Shown here: in pieces, positions 17,507 to 28,226 of the stretch
How positions within the stretch are numbered: the first letter of the stretch is position 1
Layout: the number at the start of each line of letters is the position of its first letter
Translations under genes and position numbers: made by a program
The notes under the pieces: generated by a model
The model's input: the letters and a program-made list of their open reading frames with translations, nothing else
What the model was told of the DNA's origin: nothing
The model's database searches: none
Assembly: GCF_020010905.1 (NCBI RefSeq)
Contig: NZ_JAGJBY010000001.1
Span: forward strand, 1,508,001-1,572,000
Direction of reading: 5' to 3'
Source of the DNA: Streptomyces acidiscabies
GTDB lineage: Bacteria; Actinomycetota; Actinomycetes; Streptomycetales; Streptomycetaceae
DNA length: 64,000 nucleotides

Positions 17507-18738
17507 CCGACAGCACCCCCACCCTCTTCACCTGGGAGTTCGCTTCCAACCCGTACCCGGCGTACGCCTGGCTGCGGGAGCACGCCCCCGTCCACCGGAC
17601 CACCCTCCCCAGCGGAGTGGACGCCTGGCTGGTCACCCGGTACGCCGACGCCAAACAGGCCCTCGCGGACGCCCGCCTCTCCAAGAACCCGGCCCACCAC
17701 GACGAACCGGCGCACGCGAAGGGCAAGACCGGCATCCCGGGTGAGCGCAAGGCCGAGCTGATGACGCACCTGCTGAACATCGACCCGCCGGACCACACGA
17801 GACTGCGGCGGCTCGTCAGCAAGGCGTTCACCCCGCGCAGGGTCGCCGAATTCGCCCCCCGCGTACAGGAGTTGACGGACCAGCTCATCGACCGTTTCGC
17901 GGCGAAGGGCGAGGCCGACCTCATCCACGACTTCGCCTTCCCCCTCCCGATCTACGCCATCTGCGACCTGCTCGGCGTACCCCGTGAGGACCAGGACGAC
18001 TTCCGGGACTGGGCCGGGATGATGATCCGGCACGGCGGCGGCCCGAGGGGCGGCGTCGCACGGTCCGTCAAGAAGATGCGCGCCTACCTCCTCGACCTCA
18101 TCCACCGCAAACGCGGCGACCTCGGCGACGACCTCATCTCCGGCCTGATCCGCGCCTCCGACCACGGCGAGCACCTCACGGAGAACGAGGCCGCGGCGAT
18201 GGCGTTCATCCTCCTGTTCGCCGGCTTCGAGACGACCGTCAACCTCATCGGCAACGGCACGCTCGCGCTCCTGACCCACCCCGGCCAACGCGACCTCCTC
18301 CAGAAGTCACTGGCCCAGAAAGAAACCCACCTCCTCGAAACCGGAGTCGAAGAACTCCTGCGCTACGACGGCCCCGTAGAGCTGGCGACCTGGCGCTTCG
18401 CCACCGAGCAACTCACCCTCGGCGGCCGGCACATCGCCCCCGGCGACCCGGTCCTCGTCGTCCTCGCCGCAGCCGACCGCGACCCGGCCCGCTTCGAGCA
18501 CCCCGACACCCTCGACCTCACCCGCCGCGACAACCAGCACCTGGGCTACGGCCACGGCATCCACTACTGCCTCGGCGCCCCGCTCGCCCGCCTGGAGGGC
18601 CAGACCGCGCTCGCGACACTTCTCACACGCCTGCCGGATCTTCAACTCGCCGTGAGCCCCGAGGAGTTGAGATGGCGAGGCGGCCTGATCATGCGCGGGC
18701 TGCGGACGTTGCCGGTCGCCTTCACGCCAATGCCCTGA
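17503..18738 (+). CDS. cytochrome P450
   Basis: 411 residues, the usual length of a bacterial CYP. I-helix motif FAGFETTVN, K-helix EELLR, and heme-ligand loop YGHGIHYCLG with the cysteine at residue 356. The first residue of the loop is Tyr where Phe is usual. The protein is soluble and would need a ferredoxin and reductase, neither encoded nearby. The GTG overlaps the stop of the STAND-like ATPase gene by 4 bases, so the two proteins are made together. Substrate unknown; the family hydroxylates secondary metabolites, fatty acids or xenobiotics. Confidence 0.92.
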   Translation: MTDSTPTLFTWEFASNPYPAYAWLREHAPVHRTTLPSGVDAWLVTRYADAKQALADARLSKNPAHHDEPAHAKGKTGIPGERKAELMTHLLNIDPPDHTRLRRLVSKAFTPRRVAEFAPRVQELTDQLIDRFAAKGEADLIHDFAFPLPIYAICDLLGVPREDQDDFRDWAGMMIRHGGGPRGGVARSVKKMRAYLLDLIHRKRGDLGDDLISGLIRASDHGEHLTENEAAAMAFILLFAGFETTVNLIGNGTLALLTHPGQRDLLQKSLAQKETHLLETGVEELLRYDGPVELATWRFATEQLTLGGRHIAPGDPVLVVLAAADRDPARFEHPDTLDLTRRDNQHLGYGHGIHYCLGAPLARLEGQTALATLLTRLPDLQLAVSPEELRWRGGLIMRGLRTLPVAFTPMP

Positions 18739-18844
18739 TCAGCCGCGTGCGGGCCCGCCGGAGCACCCGACAACGGCTCCCCCGGAGCGCAAACATGACA
18801 CGCCCTCACCTCCGTGATCTTCACGTGATCCGCGCGGCATGAAC

Positions 18845-18874
18845 TTGTGACAAGTGATCGTATGCCGATACGTT
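18845..18874 (+). promoter_or_regulatory. candidate promoter of the first Rpf gene
   Basis: TTGTGA, an 18-base spacer and TACGTT precede the Rpf-like gene by about 65 bases, leaving a short leader with a GAAAGG ribosome binding site. Unlike the next Rpf gene, this leader has no riboswitch-like sequence. Confidence 0.35.
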
Positions 18875-18935
18875 CGCAAGCCGGAGCGGCCCACCAGCCG
18901 CCCCCGCCCCCCACTGTCGTGAGAAAGGTGTCCGC

Positions 18936-19997
18936 ATGCTCTCCGGGAACGGCCGTCACCGTCGCCCCCGCCAGGCTCCGGCGCTCCTCGTGGCCGCCGG
19001 AGTGACCGGCACCGCGATCGCCATCCCGCTGCTCGGCGCGAGCGGCGCGAGTGCGGCAGGCAATCCGGCCGGGATCGAGGGAACGACCGTCTGGGACAAG
19101 GTGGCCGACTGCGAGACGGACGCCGCGTGGGACGAGAACACAGGCTCGGGCCAGTTCGGCGGGCTGCACATCAAGCTCGACGACTGGAAGAAGTACGGCG
19201 GCCTCACCTACGCCGAGCGCCCCGACCTCGCCGGCCGCGCCGAGCAGATCGAGGTCGGCAAGCGGATCCTCGCCGACCAGGGCCCGGGCTTCTGGCCCAT
19301 CTGCGCGCTCACCTCGGGCCTGACGAAGGAGAGCGGCGCGGCGGCGACGGACACCACCCCGAGTCCGAGCCCCAGCACGGGTTCGACCGATACGTCCGGT
19401 ACGTCGGGTACGTCCAACGGGTCGGGCTCGACGGCCGGTTCCGGCAGCACGGACCCGGGGGCCTCGCCGTCCCCGACCCCCACCCCGTCGGCACCGTCCC
19501 CCGCCCCGGCGACCCCCAAGACGCCTGTGGCCCCGCAGACCCCCAAGGCCCCCGAGGCGGCGGAGACCGGCAACTCGGCCGAGGCGGGCAAGGACAGCGG
19601 CTCCGGCCGCATCGTCACCCCGGACGCCCCACAGGCCCCGGACAGCAAGCCCACAGAACCGTCGTACGGGGACAAGTCGGGCAACGTGCAGCAGCCCGCC
19701 GAGTCTTGGAGCCTCGTCGACACCAGCGTCGGCGCGGCCGTCGGAGCCTCGCCGATCCTCATCACCCCGCCCGCGCCCGTGTCGACCCTCTCCGCCGCCG
19801 GCATCGGCAAGCATCGCGGCGTCAGTGCGGACGAACCGGAGTCGTACACCGTCCACGTCGGCGACACGCTCAGCTCCATCGCCGACTCCCTTGAGCTTGA
19901 CGGCGGATGGCGAGCCCTCTACGCCGCGAACAGGGACCTCATCGGGGCCGACCCGAGCGCCATCGTCCCCGGTCAGACCCTGTCTCTCGGCAAGTGA
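18936..19997 (+). CDS. resuscitation-promoting-factor-like protein with LysM domain
   Basis: 353 residues. Signal peptide to GASAA; an Rpf/transglycosylase domain (about 45-130) beginning WDKVADCETDAAW; a long Ser/Thr/Pro/Ala linker; and a C-terminal LysM (about 305-353) with [15 protein letters not shown] and IVPGQTLSLGK. Rpf enzymes cleave peptidoglycan and promote spore germination and regrowth. The catalytic Glu is kept, but the usual ESGGNW box reads ETDAAW and the following YYGG loop is altered, so activity or substrate may differ. It lies next to rpfA. From position it may be the Streptomyces rpfC orthologue, but I am not sure. Confidence 0.82.
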   Translation: MLSGNGRHRRPRQAPALLVAAGVTGTAIAIPLLGASGASAAGNPAGIEGTTVWDKVADCETDAAWDENTGSGQFGGLHIKLDDWKKYGGLTYAERPDLAGRAEQIEVGKRILADQGPGFWPICALTSGLTKESGAAATDTTPSPSPSTGSTDTSGTSGTSNGSGSTAGSGSTDPGASPSPTPTPSAPSPAPATPKTPVAPQTPKAPEAAETGNSAEAGKDSGSGRIVTPDAPQAPDSKPTEPSYGDKSGNVQQPAESWSLVDTSVGAAVGASPILITPPAPVSTLSAAGIGKHRGVSADEPESYTVHVGDTLSSIADSLELDGGWRALYAANRDLIGADPSAIVPGQTLSLGK

Positions 19998-20149
19998 CCC
20001 GGCGTGCGGCAAAGGCGTAAAAGCGGGCGGAACCACGGCAGTTCGACGTACCCGTTCGCGGTGAATGTCCCGGTTTGATGAAAGTGTGGGATGAGTCTCA
20101 GAAGCCCTGATCGTCTTTGAAAATCCGCTGAGCGCATGTCTACGGTCGT

Positions 20150-20370
20150 GATCGCTCGGCACCCCGAGCACCGGCTGCCGCGAACGCCGAATCCTGCCAG
20201 CGGCCGTCCGGGAACATTCGTCGCGCAAGCGCCGTAGGCAGGAGCGGGGGACCCAAGGTAAGCGCTGGGAACGGTGGTTGACGCCGTGCCCGGCTAGGGG
20301 TGAAGTCACGGACGTGACAGGGCAACTCAACCGGCCCTAACCCGACAGCTCACCTCGCAGGCGTCGGTGA
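20150..20370 (+). ncRNA. c-di-AMP (ydaO/yuaA) riboswitch upstream of rpfA
   Basis: The leader carries the conserved landmarks of the ydaO class in order: CTCGGCACCCCGAG hairpin near 20154, GGGGACCCAAGGTAA near 20247, GGGTGAAG near 20296, GGGCAACTC near 20319, and the closing block CCCGACAGCTCACCTCGCAGG at 20341. In Streptomyces this riboswitch is known to control rpfA, switching off in c-di-AMP. The ribosome binding site of rpfA follows within 10 bases, and the leader is about 230 bases long. A structure search (Rfam ydaO-yuaA) would settle it. Confidence 0.9.
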
Positions 20371-21096
<726 letters not shown>

Positions 21097-21104
21097 CCGG
21101 CTGA

Positions 21105-22661
<1,557 letters not shown>

Positions 22662-22761
22662 GGCTTCTCGTATTAGAGGCGTCGCTCGTACGTCCCCGTA
22701 CCCGGTCCCGTACCGTGTGCGGGGACGTACGCACGTATGAACGGGAACGGGAGGCGCCGGC

Positions 22762-23238
22762 ATGGCCGTCAAGGACAAGGACCGGTTCTCCACAGCGACC
22801 AGGCTCCGCGCCCTCGGCGAGCAGACCGCCGCCCGCGTCTACCGCTCCCAGACGAAACGCCAGCAGCGCCGCTCCCGCCTCACCGGCCGCGCCGCGCTCC
22901 TCGCGCTCGTCCTGTGCACCCTCGTCGTCGCCCTCGCCTACCCGATGCGGCAGTACGTCTCCCAGCGCGCCGAGATCGCCGACCTCGAACGCAAGCAGGA
23001 GCAGGCCCGGCAGAAGGTCGAGCAGCTCCGCGACCTCAAGGCCCGCTGGCAGGACGACACGTATGCCGAGCAGCAGATCCGGCAGCGGCTCCACTACGTC
23101 CTGCCGGGGGAGACCGGGTACGTCGTCATCGATCCGGACGCCGCGAAGCAGGCCCGCGTCGACGCCGGCGCCGCCGATCGGCCCTGGTACGCGAACGTGT
23201 GGGACGGCGTGGACAAGGCCGACGCGGTCGGCAGGTGA
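22762..23238 (+). CDS. divIC: septum formation initiator DivIC/FtsB-like
   Basis: 158 residues. A basic cytoplasmic N-terminus of about 45 residues, one membrane helix (ALLALVLCTLVVALAY), then an extracytoplasmic coiled coil (SQRAEIADLERKQEQARQKVEQLRDLKARWQDD) and YAEQQIRQRLHYVLPGETGYVV. This is the FtsB/DivIC plan; the protein joins FtsL and FtsQ in the divisome. It follows eno by 100 bases with GGGAGG before the ATG. Confidence 0.9.
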   Translation: MAVKDKDRFSTATRLRALGEQTAARVYRSQTKRQQRRSRLTGRAALLALVLCTLVVALAYPMRQYVSQRAEIADLERKQEQARQKVEQLRDLKARWQDDTYAEQQIRQRLHYVLPGETGYVVIDPDAAKQARVDAGAADRPWYANVWDGVDKADAVGR

Positions 23239-23310
23239 GGCCGGGGGCGGCGCCCGCGATACTGGATGCCGCCCCACCTCTTACCGACAGCAGAGAGACT
23301 TCCGTACGCC

Positions 23311-23829
23311 ATGCAAACGCCTCCCCCGATCACCGAGCGCACCGAGCCGACCGACGTGGACGTCGAGGCGTTCCGGCAGCAGTTGGGCCGGCCCCCCCGT
23401 GGGCTGCGCGCGATCGCCCACCGGTGCCCCTGTGGGCAGCCGGACGTCGTCGAGACCGCTCCCCGTCTTCCCGACGGGACTCCTTTCCCGACGCTGTACT
23501 ACCTGACGTGTCCCAAGGCGAACTCCGCGATCGGGACGCTGGAGGCGAACGGGGTCATGAAGGAGATGACCGAGCGGCTGGGTCAGGACCCCGAGCTGGC
23601 GGCTGCGTATCGCGCCGCGCACGAGGACTACATCCGGCGGCGGGACGAGATCGAGGTGCTGGTCGGGTTCCCGAGTGCGGGGGGGATGCCGGATCGGGTG
23701 AAGTGTCTGCATGTGCTGGTGGCGCATTCGCTGGCTGCGGGGCCGGGGGTGAATCCGCTCGGGGATGAGGCGTTGGCGATGTTGCCGGAGTGGTGGGGTA
23801 AGGGTGCGTGCGTGGTCACCGGCGAGTGA
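23311..23829 (+). CDS. DUF501 domain protein
   Basis: 172 residues. Motifs LGRPPRGLRAIAHRCPCGQPDVVET, FPTLYYLTCP, IGTLEANGVMKEM and DRVKCLHVLVAHSLAAGPGVNPLGDEAL identify DUF501, always found between divIC and ppx in actinobacteria (Rv1025 in M. tuberculosis). Several conserved Cys and His (HRCPCG, CP, CLH, AH) suggest metal binding. Function unknown. Confidence 0.92.
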   Translation: MQTPPPITERTEPTDVDVEAFRQQLGRPPRGLRAIAHRCPCGQPDVVETAPRLPDGTPFPTLYYLTCPKANSAIGTLEANGVMKEMTERLGQDPELAAAYRAAHEDYIRRRDEIEVLVGFPSAGGMPDRVKCLHVLVAHSLAAGPGVNPLGDEALAMLPEWWGKGACVVTGE

Positions 23830-23865
23830 TTTTCGCCCCCGCCGCCCCTACCCGTCCCATCCTTT

Positions 23866-23960
23866 GAAGGGGCGCTGCCCCTTCGACCCCGCCAGGGGCT
23901 CTGCCCCTGGACCCCGTTCGGCCCGAAGGGCCTCGTCCTCAAGCGCCGGACGGGCTGAAA
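23866..23960. repeat. Streptomyces-type palindromic intergenic repeat
   Basis: Three adjacent hairpins: GAAGGGGC-GCT-GCCCCTTC, CAGGGGC-TCT-GCCCCTG and TTCGGCCCGAAGGGCC. They are followed by a CTCAAGCGCCGGACGGGCTGAAA tail of a kind I know from many Streptomyces intergenic regions. It sits between the DUF501 gene and ppx and could attenuate or stabilise the transcript. Confidence 0.75.
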
Positions 23961-23973
23961 GAAAGGCGTCTTC

Positions 23974-24921
23974 GTGACCCGTGTCGCCGCCATTGACTGC
24001 GGTACCAACTCCATTCGGCTGCTCGTCGCCGACGTCGAACCCGCTACCGGGGAACTCGTCGATCTGGACCGGCGGATGACCATCGTGCGGCTCGGGCAGG
24101 GGGTCGACCGGACCGGGCGGCTCGCGCCGGAGGCGTTGGAGCGGACGTTCGCGGCCTGTCGGGAGTATGCGGACGTTATTAAGGAGCTCGGCGCCGAGAG
24201 GGTTCGGTTCGTTGCCACCTCCGCCTCTCGGGACGCCGAGAACCGGGATGAGTTCGTACGGGGCGTGCTGGAGATTCTCGGCGTCGAGCCCGAGGTCGTC
24301 AGTGGGGACGACGAGGCCCTGTTCTCGTTCACCGGCGCCACCAAGGAGCTGACGGGGCGCGCGGACCTCGCGACGCCCTACCTGGTCGTCGACATCGGCG
24401 GCGGCTCGACGGAGTTCGTCGTCGGGGACACGGACGTCCGCGCCGCGCGCTCCGTCGACGTCGGCTGCGTACGGATGACCGAGCGCCACCTCGTCCACGA
24501 CGGCACCGTCACCGACCCGCCCACCGAGGCGCAGATCGCGGCGATGCGGGCGGACATCGAGGCGGCCCTCGACCTCGCGGAGGAGACGGTCCCGCTGCGC
24601 GAGGCGCGCACGCTGGTCGGTCTCGCCGGGTCCGTCACGACGCTCTCGGCGATCGCCCAGGACCTGCCCGCGTACGACTCCGAGGCGATCCACCACTCCC
24701 GGATCGGCTACGAGAAGGTCCGCGACCTCACCGAGTGGCTCCTGCGCTCCACCCACGCCGAGCGCGCGGCGATCGGCTCCATGCACCCCGGGCGCGTGGA
24801 CGTCATCGGCGCCGGGGCCCTCGTACTCCTGTCGATCATGGAGCGGACCGGCGCGGCGGAGGTCGTGGTGAGCGAGCACGACATTCTGGACGGGATCGCG
24901 TTCAAGGTGGCGGAGGGTTAG
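23974..24921 (+). CDS. ppx: exopolyphosphatase / Ppx-GppA phosphatase
   Basis: 315 residues of the ASKHA fold. RVAAIDCGTNSIRLLVADV at the start (phosphate-1 loop), FVATSASRDAENRDEFVRGV, VVDIGGGSTEFVVG (phosphate-2 loop), GCVRMTERHL and the C-terminal VIGAGALVLLSIMERTG. Degrades polyphosphate or the pppGpp 5' phosphate. It has only the catalytic half, like short actinobacterial Ppx1/2. GTG start with AAAGG upstream. Last gene of the eno block, closed by a strong bidirectional terminator. Confidence 0.93.
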   Translation: MTRVAAIDCGTNSIRLLVADVEPATGELVDLDRRMTIVRLGQGVDRTGRLAPEALERTFAACREYADVIKELGAERVRFVATSASRDAENRDEFVRGVLEILGVEPEVVSGDDEALFSFTGATKELTGRADLATPYLVVDIGGGSTEFVVGDTDVRAARSVDVGCVRMTERHLVHDGTVTDPPTEAQIAAMRADIEAALDLAEETVPLREARTLVGLAGSVTTLSAIAQDLPAYDSEAIHHSRIGYEKVRDLTEWLLRSTHAERAAIGSMHPGRVDVIGAGALVLLSIMERTGAAEVVVSEHDILDGIAFKVAEG

Positions 24922-24929
24922 ACAAGGGG

Positions 24930-24961
24930 GAGGCCCCGGCAGCGCTTGGTGCCGGGGCCTC
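24930..24961. terminator. bidirectional terminator between convergent genes
   Basis: Perfect 12-bp stem (24930-24941 with 24950-24961) and an 8-base loop, between ppx and the convergent secreted-protein gene. No U-run, as often in Streptomyces. Confidence 0.85.
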
Positions 24962-24970
24962 GTACGTACG

Positions 24971-25414
24971 TCAGGCGTGTACGGCGATCTTGTCGCTGCA
25001 CTTGCTGTACGTGTCCTGGACGTAGCAGACCCACATCGTGCGGTCGGCGCCTTCGTCCAGGTCGCCGGTGGTCCTGTCCGTGAACGGCGAGGAGTAGCCG
25101 CGCGTCGAGGCCGTACGGCCGTCGCTGAGGTGCGCCACGATGCCGTAGCCGTCCGCCAGCTGGTCGGAGGCGATCAGGGTGTCCCCGGTGGAGGAGCCGA
25201 AGTCACCGGGATCGGCCGCCCACTCGGCGGTTCCGGCGTAGTCGCCGTCGTTGTAGACGTCGATGCGGCCGGAGCCGTCGGTGAACGTGTAGCTGGCGAA
25301 ATAGACGTTCGGCGCGGCGCTCGCCGGGTTCACCGGACCGGCCAGGACCAGACCGGCCGCGAGTGCGCATGCTGAGGCGGCGATGGACGCCGCTCTCCTA
25401 CCCCGTGTCTTCAC
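24971..25414 (-). CDS. small secreted protein, unknown function
   Basis: 147 residues. I chose the GTG at 25414, where GAGG lies upstream and a good signal peptide begins (VKTRGRRAASIAASACALAAGL...NPASAA); longer in-frame starts have no such features. The mature domain of about 110 residues is beta-rich, acidic and aromatic, with two cysteines (MWVCYVQDTYSKCSDK) near the end, likely a disulfide loop. Such small secreted proteins resemble lectin- or inhibitor-like modules, but I do not recognise a family. Confidence 0.65.
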   Translation of the reverse strand: MKTRGRRAASIAASACALAAGLVLAGPVNPASAAPNVYFASYTFTDGSGRIDVYNDGDYAGTAEWAADPGDFGSSTGDTLIASDQLADGYGIVAHLSDGRTASTRGYSSPFTDRTTGDLDEGADRTMWVCYVQDTYSKCSDKIAVHA

Positions 25415-25668
25415 GTGTGACCTCGTCTCACAGAGTTGATGTTGTGAAGGAGCCACATCATTCAGGCCGGTGCGGCTGGAAAGAGAGGCGATTTTCGGCC
25501 AAGTGTGGAGACGGTGGGTGCGAAATCGGTCTGTTGGGTGGCGAAACCCCCCATGGGGCGGGGGAGTTGTGCATCGACTGTGAGCCTCGTCGACGAGGCT
25601 CCGCTGAGCTGGGGGAACGCCGTTTGAGCGGGGTTCGAGGGGGTGCGGCGACGTCGCGGCGGGAAAGT

Positions 25669-25686
25669 TCGTGAAGTTCTTCACAA
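25669..25686. promoter_or_regulatory. Rex-type operator, distal site
   Basis: The 18-mer matches the Rex operator TTGTGAA-N4-TTCACAA at 13 of 14 defined bases; only the second base differs. It contains the perfect inverted repeat GTGAA-N4-TTCAC. Rex is the NADH/NAD+ sensing repressor of Streptomyces. Confidence 0.8.
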
Positions 25687-25747
25687 GGAAAAGGGTCCCG
25701 TTGGGCGAGGAACGTGGCCCGGTTGGCCCTTCCGGGGCCCAACACCC

Positions 25748-25765
25748 GTGTGAACACGTTCAAAA
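25748..25765. promoter_or_regulatory. Rex-type operator, proximal site
   Basis: The 18-mer matches TTGTGAA-N4-TTCACAA at 12 of 14 defined bases (one mismatch in each arm). It lies 79 bases downstream of the distal site and about 240 bases before the ndh ATG. Rex regulation of ndh is known in S. coelicolor, which supports the reading. Confidence 0.8.
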
Positions 25766-26004
25766 CGGGGGTACGGGGACGTATCGCGAAGGGGTCGCGG
25801 AGGCATCGTACCGGTCCCTCACGGACCTCTCGGGCGGCCGGAGAGGCAGGTCGGGGGCCATTGACAACGGCACCGCGGGGGAGTGGGTTCCCGCTCGCGG
25901 ACATGACATGGATCACGTGGGTTGCGGAGGATAACACACCCCCCGATGAAGCTTGTGAAGGGGCGCACGAGCGACCCCCCTGACCCGGGTGGATACTCGA
26001 TGGC

Positions 26005-27387
26005 ATGAGCACCACGGAGCGTCCCAGGATCCTCGTAGTAGGCGGTGGGTACGTAGGCCTGTACGCAGCTCGGCGCATTCTCAAGAAGATGCGCTACGGC
26101 GAGGCGACCGTCACGGTCGTCGACCCCCGGTCGTACATGACCTACCAGCCCTTCCTCCCCGAAACCGCCGCCGGCAACATCTCCCCGCGCCATGTCGTCG
26201 TCCCGCTGCGACGCGTGCTGCCGAAGGCGGAGGTGCTCACCGGCCGGGTCACCACCATCGACCAGGACCGCAAGGTCGCCACGATCGCGCCGCTCGTCGG
26301 CGAGGCGTACGAGCTGCCCTTCGACTACCTGGTGATCGCGCTCGGCGCCGTCTCCCGTACCTTCCCGATCCCCGGCCTCGCCGAACAGGGCATCGGTATG
26401 AAGGGTGTCGAGGAGGCCATCGGCCTGCGCAACCACGTCCTCGAACAGCTCGACAAGGCCGACTCCACGACCGACGAGGAGATCCGCCGCAAGGCGCTCA
26501 CCTTCGTCTTCATCGGCGGCGGGTTCGCCGGCGCGGAGACCATCGGCGAGGTCGAGGACCTGGCGCGGGACGCGGCCAAGTACTACAAGACGGTCTCCCG
26601 CGAGGACATGCGCTTCGTCCTCGTCGACGCCGCCGACAAGATCCTCCCCGAGGTCGGCCCCAAGCTCGGCCAGTACGGCAAGGAGCACCTGGAGAGCCGC
26701 GGCGTCGAGATCTACCTCTCGACCTCGATGGACTCCTGCGTCGACGGCCACGTGGTGCTCAAGAACGGCCTCGAAGTCGACTCCAACACGATCGTGTGGA
26801 CGGCCGGCGTCAAGCCCAACCCCGTCCTTTCCCGCTACGGCCTGCCCCTCGGCCCGCGCGGTCACGTCGACACCTCCGAGACCCTCCAGGTCCAGGGCAC
26901 CGACTACATCTGGGCCGCCGGCGACAACGCCCAGGTCCCGGACGTCGCCGCCCGCAAGGCCGGCGTCGAGAACGCCTGGTGCCCGCCGAACGCGCAGCAC
27001 GCGCTGCGTCAGGCCAAGGTCCTCGGCGACAACGTGGTCTCCGGTATGCGGGGCTTCCCGCAGAAGACGTACGCGCACTCCAACAAGGGCGCTGTCGCGG
27101 GGCTCGGCCTGCACAAGGGCGTCGCGATGATCGTCATGGGCAAGATGAAGATCAAGGTGCGCGGGCGTCTTGCCTGGTACATGCACCGTGGCTACCACGG
27201 CATGGCCATGCCGACCTGGAACCGGAAGATCCGCGTCTTCGCCGACTGGACGCTCGGGATGTTCCTCAAGCGTGAGGTCGTCGCGCTCGGTGCGCTGGAG
27301 ACTCCTCGCGAGGAGTTCTACGAGGCGGCCAAGCCGGCGCCGGCGCCTGCTGCGGCTGCGGCGAAGACCGAGGCGAAGGCTTCCTGA
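26005..27387 (+). CDS. ndh: type II NADH dehydrogenase (NDH-2)
   Basis: 460 residues. N-terminal FAD-binding GxGxxG motif in RILVVGGGYVGLYAARR, second dinucleotide fold FVFIGGGFAGAETIGEVEDL for NADH, quinone-site region around YIWAAGDNAQVPD and AWCPPNAQHALRQAK, and a C-terminal amphipathic, basic part (KIKVRGRLAWYMHRGYHGMAMPTWNRKIRVF) for membrane attachment. Passes electrons from NADH to menaquinone without pumping protons. An Ala/Pro/Glu-rich tail ends the protein. Two Rex-like operators upstream imply induction when NADH rises. Confidence 0.93.
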   Translation: MSTTERPRILVVGGGYVGLYAARRILKKMRYGEATVTVVDPRSYMTYQPFLPETAAGNISPRHVVVPLRRVLPKAEVLTGRVTTIDQDRKVATIAPLVGEAYELPFDYLVIALGAVSRTFPIPGLAEQGIGMKGVEEAIGLRNHVLEQLDKADSTTDEEIRRKALTFVFIGGGFAGAETIGEVEDLARDAAKYYKTVSREDMRFVLVDAADKILPEVGPKLGQYGKEHLESRGVEIYLSTSMDSCVDGHVVLKNGLEVDSNTIVWTAGVKPNPVLSRYGLPLGPRGHVDTSETLQVQGTDYIWAAGDNAQVPDVAARKAGVENAWCPPNAQHALRQAKVLGDNVVSGMRGFPQKTYAHSNKGAVAGLGLHKGVAMIVMGKMKIKVRGRLAWYMHRGYHGMAMPTWNRKIRVFADWTLGMFLKREVVALGALETPREEFYEAAKPAPAPAAAAAKTEAKAS

Positions 27388-27495
27388 AGGAGGGGGAGTT
27401 CGGGGGCGCGGGCTCCTGAGTTCCCCTTCTGTTCAAGACAGTTGGTCCGTGAGCCCTGTTCCGGGGCTCGGGGGTCTGTTATTGGCCTTGCCTGA

Positions 27496-27529
27496 GGGGC
27501 CGTCCGCCATCCGTGGTGCGGGCGGTCCC
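27496..27529 (+). terminator. probable terminator after ndh
   Basis: 12-position stem (27496-27507 with 27518-27529; ten Watson-Crick pairs and two G-U) with a 10-base loop, followed by CTTTGG. It lies in the 350-bp gap between ndh and the ESX-like locus; nothing else is evident there. Confidence 0.55.
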
Positions 27530-27737
27530 TTTGGCGTGTCCGGGGGTGTGGGGTGTGGCCGGGGTGCCGTACCCGAAACGTGCTGGCGTTCTCCCGTGGG
27601 GTGGTGTGAGCTGAGTAGGAGTGCTCATACGGGGGCGCGGATGTGGGGGTTGGATGGACGGTGGTGGCCCTCGGGGGTCGGCTGTCGGTGGTGGTGGTTA
27701 GAGTTGGCTGTGTGATCCGTACGGGGAGGATGACGGG

Positions 27738-28226
27738 ATGTTGGCAGACGGGGATGCGGCGGCAAGTGCTGTCGCGCGGCAGGCCCAAGTGCAGGCTCTC
27801 GCTGCGAAGTACGAGTCGTTCACGGCTTTCCGCAACCGGATAGACGCGCTGATCCGCACACTCAAGGAGTCACCGGCCGGCGCGACCCAGCTCGGCCAGG
27901 ACCAGGTCGTCCGCAACCAGTTCGGCGGCGGCCACGGCGCGTGGACCGAGGCCGCCGGCCTGTTCACCGCGTACCAGTCGGTCATCACCGACCTGGAGAG
28001 CCTCTCCAAACTCCTCTCCGACTCCATGGAGGGCATGAGCATCGCCGTGCTCGCCTCCCACAAGGGGTACGACAACGTCGACCTGGACGTCCGCCAGCGG
28101 ATGGCCGCGATCAGCACGGAGACCCGGCAGCACTACGACGGGGAGTACGTCCCCGAGGTCCCCGGCAGCGCTCCGAAGACCGAGGCCGCGCCGGCTTCGG
28201 CCGACCAGACGACGGGTGGGCTCTGA
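27738..28226 (+). CDS. helical ESX-locus protein, unknown family
   Basis: 162 residues, almost entirely helical, no signal peptide. It begins MLADGDAAASAVARQAQ and has FRNRIDALIRTLKESPAG and YQSVITDLESLSKLLSDSMEGMS. Size, helicity and position directly before a WXG100-type gene suggest a secreted partner or chaperone of type VII secretion. The usual WXG triplet is absent. ATG with GGGAGGA upstream; the stop overlaps the next start as TGATG. Confidence 0.6.
   Translation: MLADGDAAASAVARQAQVQALAAKYESFTAFRNRIDALIRTLKESPAGATQLGQDQVVRNQFGGGHGAWTEAAGLFTAYQSVITDLESLSKLLSDSMEGMSIAVLASHKGYDNVDLDVRQRMAAISTETRQHYDGEYVPEVPGSAPKTEAAPASADQTTGGL

Larger units (their letters stand above)
25415..26004. other. 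590-bp regulatory gap before ndh
   Basis: Frames crossing this gap have no ribosome binding sites and no recognisable protein. It contains two Rex-like operators and a TTGACA at 25861 without a convincing -10 partner, so I read it as the ndh control region. Confidence 0.6.

Noticed and set aside
20140..20325. Small minus-strand frame upstream of rpfA
   Set aside because: It lies within the c-di-AMP riboswitch and has no ribosome binding site.
25458..26084. Minus-strand frame covering the ndh control region
   Set aside because: No recognisable protein; the region is better explained by the two Rex operators.
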